Shown here: piece after piece, positions 18,460-27,205 of the stretch
Layout: every line of letters begins with the position of its first letter
Position numbering within the stretch: position 1 is the first letter of the stretch
Origin: Allobosea thiooxidans
GTDB taxonomy: Bacteria; Pseudomonadota; Alphaproteobacteria; Rhizobiales; Beijerinckiaceae
DNA length: 64,000 bases
Direction of reading: 5' to 3'
NCBI RefSeq assembly: GCF_900168195.1
Contig: NZ_FUYX01000007.1
Coordinates: 62,001-126,000 of the forward strand
Program-made: the position numbers and the translations under genes
The notes under the pieces: generated by a model
What the model saw: the letters and a program-made list of their open reading frames with translations, nothing else
Told to the model about the DNA's origin: nothing
Database searches by the model: none

Positions 18460-20794
18460 TGCACGCCGCAAGCTCGATATCGCCGTCGAAGCCGGGCTCG
18501 TCGGCAGCGCGCGCGCCCATGATTCCGCGCCCAAGCACGTCGCGGGCGAAGCACTCTACATCGACGACATCGCGGCGCCTGAGGGCCTGCTGCATGCCTA
18601 TCTCGGCACGAGCGGCATCGCCCGGGGCCGGCTGCTCAAGCTCGATCTCGATGCCGTCCGGTCGGCGCCCGGCGTCGTCGCCGTCCTGACGGCGACGGAC
18701 ATACCCGGCGCCAACGACATCTCCTCGACGCATCTCCATGACGAGCCGGTCTTCGCAACCGAGGCCGTCCTGTTCCACGGCCAGCCGCTCTTCGCCGTCG
18801 TGGCCGAAACGCGCGAGCAGGCGCGGCAGGCCGCGACGCTGGCGAAGGCGGAGTATGCCGAAGAAGCGCCGCTCATCGACATCGCTGCGGCACGCGGGGC
18901 CGGCGGCAGGCTCGTCACCGAACCGCTCAAGCTGGAGCGCGGCGATGTCGCGGCCGCTCTCGTGGAAAGCCCGCGCCGGCTCCAGGGATCGATGACGATT
19001 GGCGGGCAGGAGCATTTCTATCTCGAAGGTCAGGTCGCGCTGGCGATCCCCGGCGAGGACGAGGACATGGCGGTGCTGGTCTCGACCCAGCATCCGAGCG
19101 AGGTCCAACACATGGTCGCGGCCGTGCTCGGCGTCGGCTCGCATGCGGTCACGGTCGAGGTCCGACGCATGGGCGGCGGCTTCGGCGGCAAGGAAACGCA
19201 GGCCAATCTCTTCGCCTGCGTCGCCGCGCTCTGCGCCCGCAAGCTGAAGCGGCCGGTGAAGCTCCGGCCCGACCGCGACGACGACATGGCGATCACGGGA
19301 AAACGCCACGACTTCGTCTGCGACTATGAGATCGGCTTCGACGACGAGGGTCGCATCCATGCGCTCGATGCCGTCTATGCGGCACGCTGCGGCTGGAACG
19401 CCGATCTATCGGGGCCGGTGACCGACCGCGCCCTGTTCCATATGGACAATTGCTATTTCTATCCGGCGGTGCGCGCCCGCTCGGAGCCGCTTTTCACCCA
19501 TACCTGCTCGAACACCGCCTTCCGCGGCTTCGGCGGACCGCAGGGGATGGTCGGCGCCGAGCGCTTCATCGAGGAGGTCGCCTACGCGACCGGGCTCGAC
19601 CCGCTGGAGGTGCGCCGGCGCAATCTCTACGGCGCCGCCGGTCGCGACATCACGCCCTACCATCAGAGGGTCGAGGACAATATCGCGGCCGAAGTCATCG
19701 CCGAACTGGAGCGGCGCTCGGACTACCAGGCGCGCAAGGCGGCGATCCGCGAGGCCAACCGGAAGAGTCCCATCGTCAAACGTGGCATCGCGCTGACGCC
19801 GGTGAAGTTCGGCATCTCCTTCACCGCGACCTGGTTCAACCAGGCCGGCGCACTGGTCCATGTCTACAAGGACGGCACGGTCGCGCTGAACCATGGCGGC
19901 ACCGAGATGGGGCAAGGGCTCTACGTCAAGGTGGCGCAGGTCGTCGCCCATGCCTTCGGCATCGGGCTCGATCAGGTGAAGATCACCGCGACGACGACCG
20001 GAAAGGTGCCGAACACCTCGGCCACCGCCGCCTCCTCCGGCTCCGACCTCAACGGCATGGCGGCGCTCGACGCCTGCGAGACGATCAAGAAGCGTTTGAC
20101 CGAATTCGCCGCGAAGCACTGGCAGGAGCGCCCCGAGGACATCGCCTTCCTGCCGGGGCTCGTGAAGATCGGCGCCCGCGAGATCGCCTTCAAGGAACTG
20201 GTCGCCGCCGCCTATCTGGCGCGCATCCAGCTTTCGGCGACGGGCTTCTATGCGACGCCAGAAATCCATTGGGACCGCAAGGCCGGGCGCGGGCATCCGT
20301 TCTACTATTTCGCCTATGGCGCGGCGGCGGCCGAGGTCGCGATCGACACGCTGACCGGCGAGTACAAGGTCGAGCGTGTCGATATCCTCCACGATTGCGG
20401 GCAGTCGCTGAACCCGGCGATCGACAGGGGCCAGATCGAAGGCGGCTTCGTCCAGGGCATGGGCTGGCTGACCACCGAGGAGCTGGTCTGGGACAGGAAG
20501 GGGCGGCTCTGGACCCATGCTCCCTCGACCTACAAAATCCCCGTCGCCTCCGACCGGCCGCGCATCTTCAACGTTCATCTCCTGGAGAATGCGCCGAACC
20601 GCGAGCCGACGGTCCACCGCTCCAAGGCGGTGGGCGAGCCGCCGCTGATGCTGGCGATCTCGGTGCTGCACGCACTGTCGGATGCGGTGGCGAGCGTCGG
20701 CAATTACCGGGTCTGCCCGCGGCTGGATGCGCCGGCGACGCCGGAGCGGGTGTTGGATGCAGTGGAGCGGGTCAGGGCGGAGGCGGGGCGATGA
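18452..20794 (+). CDS. xdhB: Xanthine dehydrogenase molybdopterin-binding large subunit
   Basis: This 780-residue protein has full family length. Molybdopterin-binding motifs are visible: GGQEHFYLEGQ, MGGGFGGKE, AFRGFGGPQG and NHGGTEMGQGL. The catalytic glutamate lies in VGEPPLMLA near the C-terminus. It oxidises hypoxanthine and xanthine to urate as part of an (alpha-beta)2 complex with XdhA. It is followed by a 229-bp gap filled with nested palindromes before xdhC, so XdhC may be made at a different level from XdhA/B. Confidence 0.96.
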   Translation: MADARRKLDIAVEAGLVGSARAHDSAPKHVAGEALYIDDIAAPEGLLHAYLGTSGIARGRLLKLDLDAVRSAPGVVAVLTATDIPGANDISSTHLHDEPVFATEAVLFHGQPLFAVVAETREQARQAATLAKAEYAEEAPLIDIAAARGAGGRLVTEPLKLERGDVAAALVESPRRLQGSMTIGGQEHFYLEGQVALAIPGEDEDMAVLVSTQHPSEVQHMVAAVLGVGSHAVTVEVRRMGGGFGGKETQANLFACVAALCARKLKRPVKLRPDRDDDMAITGKRHDFVCDYEIGFDDEGRIHALDAVYAARCGWNADLSGPVTDRALFHMDNCYFYPAVRARSEPLFTHTCSNTAFRGFGGPQGMVGAERFIEEVAYATGLDPLEVRRRNLYGAAGRDITPYHQRVEDNIAAEVIAELERRSDYQARKAAIREANRKSPIVKRGIALTPVKFGISFTATWFNQAGALVHVYKDGTVALNHGGTEMGQGLYVKVAQVVAHAFGIGLDQVKITATTTGKVPNTSATAASSGSDLNGMAALDACETIKKRLTEFAAKHWQERPEDIAFLPGLVKIGAREIAFKELVAAAYLARIQLSATGFYATPEIHWDRKAGRGHPFYYFAYGAAAAEVAIDTLTGEYKVERVDILHDCGQSLNPAIDRGQIEGGFVQGMGWLTTEELVWDRKGRLWTHAPSTYKIPVASDRPRIFNVHLLENAPNREPTVHRSKAVGEPPLMLAISVLHALSDAVASVGNYRVCPRLDAPATPERVLDAVERVRAEAGR

Positions 20795-20841
20795 GGTGCC
20801 CGCCCCGCGCAGCCGCCCGTGGCCGAATAAAGCGCGGGGCA

Positions 20842-20984
20842 CCCTCTCCCATAGGGAGAGGGCAGGGTGAGGGGAAGGCCGTTGGACACTTTAGCCGTGA
20901 CCTGACCGCTGCTGCGGTGAGGGCTCGCCTCACCGGTCCAGGGGCCGACACCTCACCCCTGCCCCTCTCCTTGCAAGAGAGGGG
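20842..20984. repeat. Nested palindromic element between xdhB and xdhC
   Basis: The gap has three hairpins: CCCTCTCCC/GGGAGAGGG at 20842-20862, CGGTGAGG/CCTCACCG at 20915-20935, and CCCCTCTC/GAGAGGGG at 20962-20984. The two outer hairpins, with their AGGGTGAGGGG and CCTCACCCCTG flanks, are themselves inverted copies. The whole 143 bp therefore reads as one large imperfect palindrome. It encodes no protein and looks like a small non-autonomous element or mRNA processing site inside the operon. Confidence 0.8.
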
Positions 20985-21023
20985 TTCCTCGCGCCCTTCG
21001 GGTGAATGTCGTGGAGGAGAGCC

Positions 21024-21866
21024 ATGACCCTCGCCGCCTTCCTCGCCGCCCATCAGCGCGACGGCATCGTCCTCGTCAGAGTAGAGGCCGCGGAAGGCTC
21101 GACGCCGCGCGAGGCCGGCGCAACCATGGCCGTCAGCCCCGGCGCCATCGCCGGGACGATCGGCGGCGGGCAACTGGAATTCCACTGCATCGATCTCGCC
21201 CGGCACATGCTCGGCGAGGGCGCCGAGGACCAGCTCCTCGATATCCCGCTCGGCCCGCAGATGGGCCAGTGCTGCGGCGGACGCGTACGGGTCTCCCTGC
21301 GCCATGCCGGTGCGGCCGACGCCGCACTGTTCGCCGCTCGCGAGAAGGCAGAGGCTGCCGCGCGGCCACCGGTGCTGATCTTCGGCGCCGGCCATACTGG
21401 CCGGGCTCTTGCGAAGGCTCTGGCGCCCCTGCCCTTCTCCGTCTCGCTGATCGACGACCGCGACGACGTCATGAGCGGGCTGCCGTCCACCGTCACCTGC
21501 GTCCGGATGGCCAATCCGGTCGATGCGGTCGCGGCCGCTCCGGCGAAGGCCGCCTTCGTCGTGCTGTCGCACAGCCACGCCCTGGATTATCGGCTCGCCG
21601 AGGCAGCTCTGGCGCGCGGCGACGCGGCCTATATCGGCATGATCGGCTCGGCCACCAAGCGCGCCCGCTTCGAGTCCGGCTTCCTGCGCGCCGGAGGCCG
21701 GCGTGGGGCATTGGAGCGATTGACCTGCCCGATCGGCGGCTCGGATGTGGACGACAAGCGTCCGGAGGTGATCGCGGCCTTGACGGCAGCCGAGCTGGTG
21801 CGTTGCTTGCTTGGCCGCCGCGAGCCGGCGCGAAGGAGAAAAGCGAGACATGAATCAGCCGCGTGA
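21024..21866 (+). CDS. xdhC: Xanthine dehydrogenase accessory protein XdhC
   Basis: This 280-residue protein starts at an ATG preceded by GGAGGAG. The N-terminal XdhC/CoxI domain shows EGSTPREAGATM and the cysteine pair in MGQCCGG; a Rossmann domain follows with LIFGAGHTGRALA. The protein binds molybdenum cofactor, helps to sulfurate it and inserts it into XdhB. Its last 17 bp overlap the start of the ABC ATPase gene, which ties purine transport to purine oxidation at the translational level. Confidence 0.94.
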   Translation: MTLAAFLAAHQRDGIVLVRVEAAEGSTPREAGATMAVSPGAIAGTIGGGQLEFHCIDLARHMLGEGAEDQLLDIPLGPQMGQCCGGRVRVSLRHAGAADAALFAAREKAEAAARPPVLIFGAGHTGRALAKALAPLPFSVSLIDDRDDVMSGLPSTVTCVRMANPVDAVAAAPAKAAFVVLSHSHALDYRLAEAALARGDAAYIGMIGSATKRARFESGFLRAGGRRGALERLTCPIGGSDVDDKRPEVIAALTAAELVRCLLGRREPARRRKARHESAA

Positions 21867-23397
21867 GCAGGAAGTGCCGCCGCGGCTGGCGCTCGCCCAT
21901 ATCTCCAAGAGCTTTCCGGGCGTGAAGGCCAATGACGACATCAGCCTGAGCGTCAGACCCGGCGAGATCCACGCTTTGCTCGGCGAGAACGGCGCCGGGA
22001 AGTCGACGCTGGTCAAGATCATCTACGGGGTGCAGCAGGCCGACGAAGGCAGCATCCACTGGAACGGCGAACCGGCCGCGATCCCCTCGCCCAAGGCCGC
22101 GCGCAAGCTCGGCATCGGCATGGTCTTCCAGCATTTCTCGCTGTTCGACGCGATGACGGTGATCGAGAACATCGCGCTCGGGCTCGACGAGGCCGTCGAC
22201 CGCGAGGAGCTGAAGCGCCGCGTCGCCGCGATCCTGCAATCGTATTCGCTGCCGCTCGATCCGGAGCGCGAGGTGCATACGCTCTCGGTCGGCGAGCGCC
22301 AGCGGATCGAGATCGTGCGCTGCCTGCTGCAGAAGCCGAAGCTCCTGATCATGGACGAGCCGACCTCGGTGCTGACGCCGCAGGAGGTCGAGCGCCTGTT
22401 CGAGACGCTGCGCCAGATCGCCGCCGAAGGCTGCTCCATCCTCTACATCTCGCACAAGCTGCATGAGATCAAAGCGCTCTGCGACAGCGCCACCATCCTG
22501 CGCGGCGGGCGCGTGGTGGCGACCTGCGATCCCAAGGTCGAGACGACCAAGCGCATGGCCGAGCTGATGATCGGCGCGGAGCTGCGCAAGATCGAGCATG
22601 GCAAGGCGGCCGGAGGCGGCGCCGTCCGGCTGGAGGTCAAGGGCCTGTCCCTGCCCGGCGAGCCGCCTTTCGGCACGGCTCTGGACAATGTCTCGTTCGA
22701 GGCGCGGGCCGGCGAGATCCTCGGCATCGCCGGCGTCGCCGGCAACGGGCAGGCGGAGCTCCTGACCGCGCTTTCGGGCGAGCAATTGGCGGCCGCGCCG
22801 GAAGCGATCAGGCTCGATTGCAAGGCGATCGGGCTGGAAGGCGCCGGGGCACGCCGGGCGCTCGGTCTCGCCTGCGTGCCGGAAGAGCGCAACGGCCACG
22901 CCGCGGTGCCGGATTTCTCGCTCGCCGACAACGGCGTGCTGACCGCGCGCCACCGGCTGCCGCTGGCGCCGCATGGCTTCATCAGCCGCGGCGCCGTCCG
23001 GCGCTTCGCGGACGGAGTCATCAAGCTCTTCGACGTCAGGACCACCGGCAATGCCGCGCTCGCCCGCTCGCTTTCGGGCGGCAACCTGCAGAAATTCATC
23101 ATGGGCCGGGAGATCGGCCAGCAGCCGGCCGTGCTCGTCGTCTCGCAGCCGACCTGGGGCGTCGATGCCGGCGCCGCCGCGGCGATCCGACAGGAGTTGG
23201 TGGACCTCGCCGCCAAGGGCTCGGCCGTGGTGGTGATCTCGCAGGATCTCGATGAACTCCTCGAGCTCGCCGACCGTCTCTGCGTCATCAATGAAGGGCG
23301 GCTCTCGGCGCCGCGGCCGGTCGCGAGTCTCGGCATCGACGAGATCGGCCTGATGATGGGCGGCATCCACGGCGCGGAGGAGCCCGTTCATGCTTGA
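21850..23397 (+). CDS. ABC importer ATPase, two-domain, BMP/nucleoside type
   Basis: This 515-residue tandem ATPase resembles the sugar and nucleoside importer ATPases (RbsA, NupO). Domain 1 (about 10-245) has Walker A GENGAGKST, signature LSVGERQRIEI and Walker B LLIMDEPTS. Domain 2 (about 255-510) has a degenerate Walker A GVAGNGQAE, signature LSGGNLQKFIMGRE, and a Walker-B region reading VLVVSQPTWGVD that lacks the acidic pair, as is normal in this family. One active site per monomer is expected. It starts inside xdhC and overlaps the next permease gene by 8 bp. Context predicts uptake of purine bases or nucleosides. Confidence 0.93.
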   Translation: MNQPREQEVPPRLALAHISKSFPGVKANDDISLSVRPGEIHALLGENGAGKSTLVKIIYGVQQADEGSIHWNGEPAAIPSPKAARKLGIGMVFQHFSLFDAMTVIENIALGLDEAVDREELKRRVAAILQSYSLPLDPEREVHTLSVGERQRIEIVRCLLQKPKLLIMDEPTSVLTPQEVERLFETLRQIAAEGCSILYISHKLHEIKALCDSATILRGGRVVATCDPKVETTKRMAELMIGAELRKIEHGKAAGGGAVRLEVKGLSLPGEPPFGTALDNVSFEARAGEILGIAGVAGNGQAELLTALSGEQLAAAPEAIRLDCKAIGLEGAGARRALGLACVPEERNGHAAVPDFSLADNGVLTARHRLPLAPHGFISRGAVRRFADGVIKLFDVRTTGNAALARSLSGGNLQKFIMGREIGQQPAVLVVSQPTWGVDAGAAAAIRQELVDLAAKGSAVVVISQDLDELLELADRLCVINEGRLSAPRPVASLGIDEIGLMMGGIHGAEEPVHA

Positions 23398-24454
23398 GTG
23401 GCGCCGCCGCCGCGAGCCGAGCACGCTGATGCTGGCCTTGAGCCCGCTGATCGCGATCGGCCTGACCATGCTGCTCGGCATGATCGTCTTCACCGCCATG
23501 GGCTATGATGGCTTCCACGCGGTCGGCAGCATCTTCCTGACGCCGTTCCTGGAGCCGCAGCGCTGGGCCGATATCGGCGTCAAGGGTGCGCCCCTCATCC
23601 TGATCGCACTCGGCCTCGCGGTCGGCTTCCGGGCCAATGTCTGGAACATCGGCGCCGAGGGGCAGTACGTCATGGGCGCCATCGCCGGCACCGGCGTCGC
23701 GCTCCTGACCTACGACATGACCGGCTGGTGGATCCTCCCCGCCATGGTGCTCGCCGGCATCCTCGGCGGCATGGCCTGGGCCGCTATCCCCGCCTTTCTG
23801 CGCGTCAAGCTGCAGGTTAGCGAGATCCTGACCAGCCTGATGCTGACCTATGTCGCGGTCCAGCTCCTCTATTTCCTCGTGCGCGGCCCCTGGAAGGACC
23901 CGGGCGGCTTCAACTTCCCGCAGACGCGGATGTTCACCGCCGACCAGACCCTGCCGATGGTGCTCGAAGGCTCGCTCGTCCATCTCGGCATTCCGGTCGC
24001 GCTGCTGCTCGCCATCATCGCCTGGCTGCTGATGGAGAAGACCACGGCGGGCTATGCCATCAAGGTCGTCGGCCTCGCCCCCGCCGCGGCGCGCCATGGC
24101 GGCTTCAGCGCGGCGCGCACGACCTGGGCGACGATGCTGATCAGCGGCGCGCTCGCCGGCCTCGCCGGGCTGTTCGAGGCGGCCGGCCCGTTCGGGCAGC
24201 TGACTCCGCAGTTCCCCGTCGGCTACGGCTTCACCGCGATCATCGTCGCCTTCCTCGGCCGGCTCAACCCGCTCGGCATCGTCTTCGGCGGAATCGTGCT
24301 GGCCGCGACCTATGTCGGCGGCGAGATTGCCCAGTCGACGGTCAGACTGCCGCAGGCGGCGACCGGCATGTTCCAGGCGATGCTGCTGTTCATGCTGCTC
24401 GCGACCGACGTGCTGGTGAGGTGGCGCATCGTCTGGAAGCGGAGGACAGCATGA
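23390..24454 (+). CDS. ABC importer permease 1, BMP/nucleoside type
   Basis: This 354-residue inner-membrane protein has about nine hydrophobic segments and the BPD_transp_2 (branched-chain/ribose-type) fold. Typical motifs are LGLAVGFRANVWNIGAEGQYVMGAI and the cytoplasmic VVGLAPAAARHGGF coupling region, each seen here as partial matches. It pairs with the following permease to form the heterodimeric channel. Its ATG lies 8 bp inside the ATPase gene and its TGA overlaps the next ATG (ATGA). The gene order ATPase-permease-permease-BMP matches nucleoside importers such as B. subtilis NupNOPQ. Confidence 0.92.
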   Translation: MLEWRRRREPSTLMLALSPLIAIGLTMLLGMIVFTAMGYDGFHAVGSIFLTPFLEPQRWADIGVKGAPLILIALGLAVGFRANVWNIGAEGQYVMGAIAGTGVALLTYDMTGWWILPAMVLAGILGGMAWAAIPAFLRVKLQVSEILTSLMLTYVAVQLLYFLVRGPWKDPGGFNFPQTRMFTADQTLPMVLEGSLVHLGIPVALLLAIIAWLLMEKTTAGYAIKVVGLAPAAARHGGFSAARTTWATMLISGALAGLAGLFEAAGPFGQLTPQFPVGYGFTAIIVAFLGRLNPLGIVFGGIVLAATYVGGEIAQSTVRLPQAATGMFQAMLLFMLLATDVLVRWRIVWKRRTA

Positions 24455-25374
24455 CCACGGCCATGCTCGTCTCGATCCTGATGACGCTGATCGCGGCCTC
24501 GACGCCGCTGCTGCTTGCCTCGCTCGGCGAGCTCGTCGCCGAAAAGGCCGGGGTGCTCAATCTCGGCGTCGAGGGCATGATGCTGTGCGGCGCGGTCGCG
24601 GGCTTCGCCGTCGCCTTCTCGACCGGAAGCACCGGCTTCGGCCTCGTCGCCGCGGCTTTTGCCGGCGTCGCCGCCGCGATGATCTTCGCCGTGCTCGCGC
24701 TCTCGCTGATGGCCAACCAGGTCGCGACGGGGCTGGCGCTGACGATCTTCGGCATCGGCACCTCCTCGCTGATCGGCGCGGGCTTCGTCGGGCGCACCGT
24801 GACGCGGCTGCAGCCGGTGTTCCCGGCGGCGCTCTCCGAACATCCGCTGCTGCGGGTGATCTTCGGCCACGATATTCTCGTCTATCTCTCGCTCGCGCTG
24901 GTCGCGGCGGTCAGCTTCTTCCTGCGCCGCACGCGGCCGGGGCTGATCCTGCGCGCCGTCGGCGAGAACGACGCCTCGGCCCATGCCATCGGCTATCCGG
25001 TGATCGCGATCCGCTATGCGGCGGTCGCCTTCGGCGGGGCGCTGGCGGGGCTCGGCGGCGCCTATTTCTCGCTGGCGCTGACGCCGATGTGGGCCGACCG
25101 GCTCACCGCCGGCCGCGGCTGGATCGCGCTCGCCCTCGTCGTCTTCTCGGCCTGGAAGCCCGGCCGCCTCCTGCTCGGCGCCTATCTCTTCGGGGCGGTG
25201 ATGACGCTCGAGCTGCAGGCCAAGGCAGCCGGGGTTTCGTGGCTCGCGCCGGAGGTTCTGGCGATGGCCCCCTACCTTGCGACCATTGCGGTTCTGACCA
25301 TGATGTCGCTAGGACGAAGGACCGGCCGGCTCGACGCGCCGGCCTGCCTCGGCAAGCCCTTCTCGGCGACCTGA
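24451..25374 (+). CDS. ABC importer permease 2, BMP/nucleoside type
   Basis: This 307-residue membrane protein starts at the ATG in the ATGA overlap with permease 1. Eight to nine hydrophobic segments and the motifs LGELVAEKAGVLNLGVEG and AVGENDASAHAIGY mark it as the shorter partner permease of the BMP-type importers. In this family both permeases are needed for the translocation path. The binding-protein gene follows after 30 bp. Confidence 0.92.
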   Translation: MTTAMLVSILMTLIAASTPLLLASLGELVAEKAGVLNLGVEGMMLCGAVAGFAVAFSTGSTGFGLVAAAFAGVAAAMIFAVLALSLMANQVATGLALTIFGIGTSSLIGAGFVGRTVTRLQPVFPAALSEHPLLRVIFGHDILVYLSLALVAAVSFFLRRTRPGLILRAVGENDASAHAIGYPVIAIRYAAVAFGGALAGLGGAYFSLALTPMWADRLTAGRGWIALALVVFSAWKPGRLLLGAYLFGAVMTLELQAKAAGVSWLAPEVLAMAPYLATIAVLTMMSLGRRTGRLDAPACLGKPFSAT

Positions 25375-25404
25375 CGCCGCAACCGACAACGGGGAGTTCT
25401 CGCA

Positions 25405-26484
25405 ATGACCAGCATCATCACCCGCCGCAGGCTGACCTTCGGCGCGGCCGCCGCCTCCACCCTGCCGATCCTGGGCCGTGGCGCATCGGCCCAGTCGCCG
25501 CTCGGCGTCGGCTTCATCTATGTCGGCCCGATCGGCGACCACGGCTACACCTGGACGCATGATCAGGGCCGCCTCGCGCTCGAAAAGGAGTACGGCGCGA
25601 AGATCAAGACCAGCTTCATCGAGAACGTCGCCGAGGGGCCAGACGCCGCCCGTGCGCTGCGCCAGCTCGCCCAGGCCGGCAACCAGCTGATCTTCGCCAC
25701 GTCCTTCGGCTTCATGAACCCGACGATCCAGGTCGCCAAGCAGTTCCCGAAGCTCAAGTTCGAGCACGCCACCGGCTATATGCGGGCCGAGAACGTCGCG
25801 ACCTACGATGCCCGCTTCTATGAGGGCCGAGCCGTGATCGGCACCATCGCCGGCCACATGTCGAAGACCGGCCAGGCGGGCTACGTCGCCTCCTTCCCGA
25901 TCCCCGAGGTCGTGATGGGCATCAACGCCTTCCACCTCGCCGCGCGCAAGGTGAACCCGAACTTCAAGACCAAGGTCGTCTGGTGCTCGACCTGGTACGA
26001 TCCCGCCAAGGAGGCCGACGCGGCCAAGGCCCTGATCGACCAGGGCGCCGACATGATCACCCAGCACACCGACTCCGCCGCCCCGCTGCAGGCGGCCGAG
26101 CAGCGCGGCGTCTTCGCCTTCGGCCAGGCCTCGGACATGAAGTCCTTCGCGCCGAAGGCCCATCTCTCCGCGATCGTCGACGACTGGTCGGGCTACTACA
26201 TCAAGCGCGTCAAGGAAGTGATGGACGGCAGCTGGAAGAGCGGCGCGATCTGGGGGGGAATCAAGGACGGCTTCGTCAAGCTCGCGCCCTATAACGACGC
26301 GATGACGCCCGAGGCCCGCAAGGCCGCCGACGAGGTCACCAAGGCGATCGTCGCCGGCACGCTCCATCCCTTCACCGGCGAACTCAAGGACCAGAAGGGC
26401 GAAGTGCGCCTGAAGGCCGGCGAGACGGCCAGCGACGAGATGCTCTCGAAGATGGACTGGTACGTCGACGGCATCCAGGCCTGA
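25405..26484 (+). CDS. BMP-family (PnrA-like) substrate-binding protein
   Basis: This 359-residue protein has a Tat-type signal: ITRRRLTFGAAAA, a hydrophobic stretch, and a cleavage-like GASAQS near residue 30. GGGGAG precedes the ATG. The mature protein carries the Bmp/PnrA signature (GFIYVGPIGDHGYTW, DQGADMITQHTDSAAP). Related proteins bind purine nucleosides. Here, next to guanine deaminase and xanthine dehydrogenase, a purine base such as guanine, xanthine or hypoxanthine is the likely ligand. It is the last gene of the run and is followed by a strong stem-loop. Confidence 0.92.
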   Translation: MTSIITRRRLTFGAAAASTLPILGRGASAQSPLGVGFIYVGPIGDHGYTWTHDQGRLALEKEYGAKIKTSFIENVAEGPDAARALRQLAQAGNQLIFATSFGFMNPTIQVAKQFPKLKFEHATGYMRAENVATYDARFYEGRAVIGTIAGHMSKTGQAGYVASFPIPEVVMGINAFHLAARKVNPNFKTKVVWCSTWYDPAKEADAAKALIDQGADMITQHTDSAAPLQAAEQRGVFAFGQASDMKSFAPKAHLSAIVDDWSGYYIKRVKEVMDGSWKSGAIWGGIKDGFVKLAPYNDAMTPEARKAADEVTKAIVAGTLHPFTGELKDQKGEVRLKAGETASDEMLSKMDWYVDGIQA

Positions 26485-26496
26485 GCCCGGTTTCAG

Positions 26497-26530
26497 CGCG
26501 GCGACGACGGGCCTTCCCATCGTCGCCGCG
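26497..26530 (+). terminator. Stem-loop terminator after the purine importer operon
   Basis: A perfect 11-bp stem (CGCGGCGACGA/TCGTCGCCGCG), extended after one mismatch by GGG/CCC with a CCTT loop, begins 13 bp after the stop codon. It lacks a T-run, so it may work with Rho or protect the 3' end of the mRNA. Confidence 0.65.
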
Positions 26531-26803
26531 ATTCGCAACACTGCCTTCTCGCCCGTCTCCGATCGCGGCGGAGCCGACATCCCCCTCCAAAGGGCGTATA
26601 TCGCCCCCTATTTCAGCGGAACGAAGCCGTTTTCTGTGCGTATCTACGGCCGCGGGCATCGTCTTTCCGCAATAACCGTGGCAACTGCGTGAGTTGCGCG
26701 CCGCGAATGACATCCATGTGTCGCGGTCGCTCGTGTCGGAAACGAGCATGAACGGCCGTGGTCCAGCACGCGACGCCTGAAGCACCTTCTCAAGGAGGAT
26801 TTC
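26531..26803. other. Non-coding region upstream of HU
   Basis: No gene is supported in these 273 bp; together with the preceding stem-loop they make up a 319-bp gap. Two small hairpins are visible: GGGCG-TATAT-CGCCC around 26596 and GCTCGT/ACGAGC at 26729-26747. A near-perfect ribosome-binding site (AAGGAGGA) stands just before the HU start. The region probably holds the HU promoter and a long leader, but I cannot place the -35/-10 boxes. Confidence 0.5.
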
Positions 26804-27076
26804 ATGACCAAGAACGAACTGATCGCCGCCATCGCGGACGAGACCGGCAAGACCAAGGCGGACGTTTCCGCCATCCTGGCCTCTCTCGGCGCGACCGTCG
26901 CCAAGACCCTCAAGAAGGGTGACGACGTGACGCTCGGCGGCATCGGCAAGCTCTCCGCCGCCAAGCGCGAGGCCCGCGAGGCCCGCAACCCCTCGACCGG
27001 CGCCACCATCAAGGTTCCGGCCAAGACCGTGGTGAAGTTCAAGGTCACCAAGGACCTTGCCGACGCGGTGGCGTAA
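26804..27076 (+). CDS. HU-family DNA-binding protein
   Basis: This 90-residue protein has the normal HU length. It starts MTKNELIAAIADETG and ends with the DNA-binding arm region NPSTGATIKVPAK and VVKFKVTKDL. Its alphaproteobacterial-style dimer would bend and compact DNA in the nucleoid. The single gene has its own strong ribosome-binding site (AAGGAGG, six bases from the ATG) and is followed after 36 bp by a large hairpin. Confidence 0.96.
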   Translation: MTKNELIAAIADETGKTKADVSAILASLGATVAKTLKKGDDVTLGGIGKLSAAKREAREARNPSTGATIKVPAKTVVKFKVTKDLADAVA

Positions 27077-27112
27077 CAGCTAAAGTTCGGGATCGAGCGG
27101 CGTTCCCGCGCC

Positions 27113-27159
27113 AGAGCCCGTTCCGATCAGGTCGAAACGACCTGATCGGATCCGGCTCT
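27113..27159. repeat. Large perfect hairpin between HU and the VWA gene
   Basis: The core is a 13-bp perfect stem (TCCGATCAGGTCG/CGACCTGATCGGA) with a three-base AAA loop. An outer 6-bp stem, AGAGCC/GGCTCT, lies three bases further out on each side. It follows the HU gene and probably ends its transcription, although there is no T-run. I recall similar palindromes as a dispersed family in related genomes; only this copy was noticed here. Confidence 0.75.
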
Positions 27160-27205
27160 CGCGGACGCTGCTTGACCCGGCGCCCCATGCCCTCACATTA
27201 GCGGC

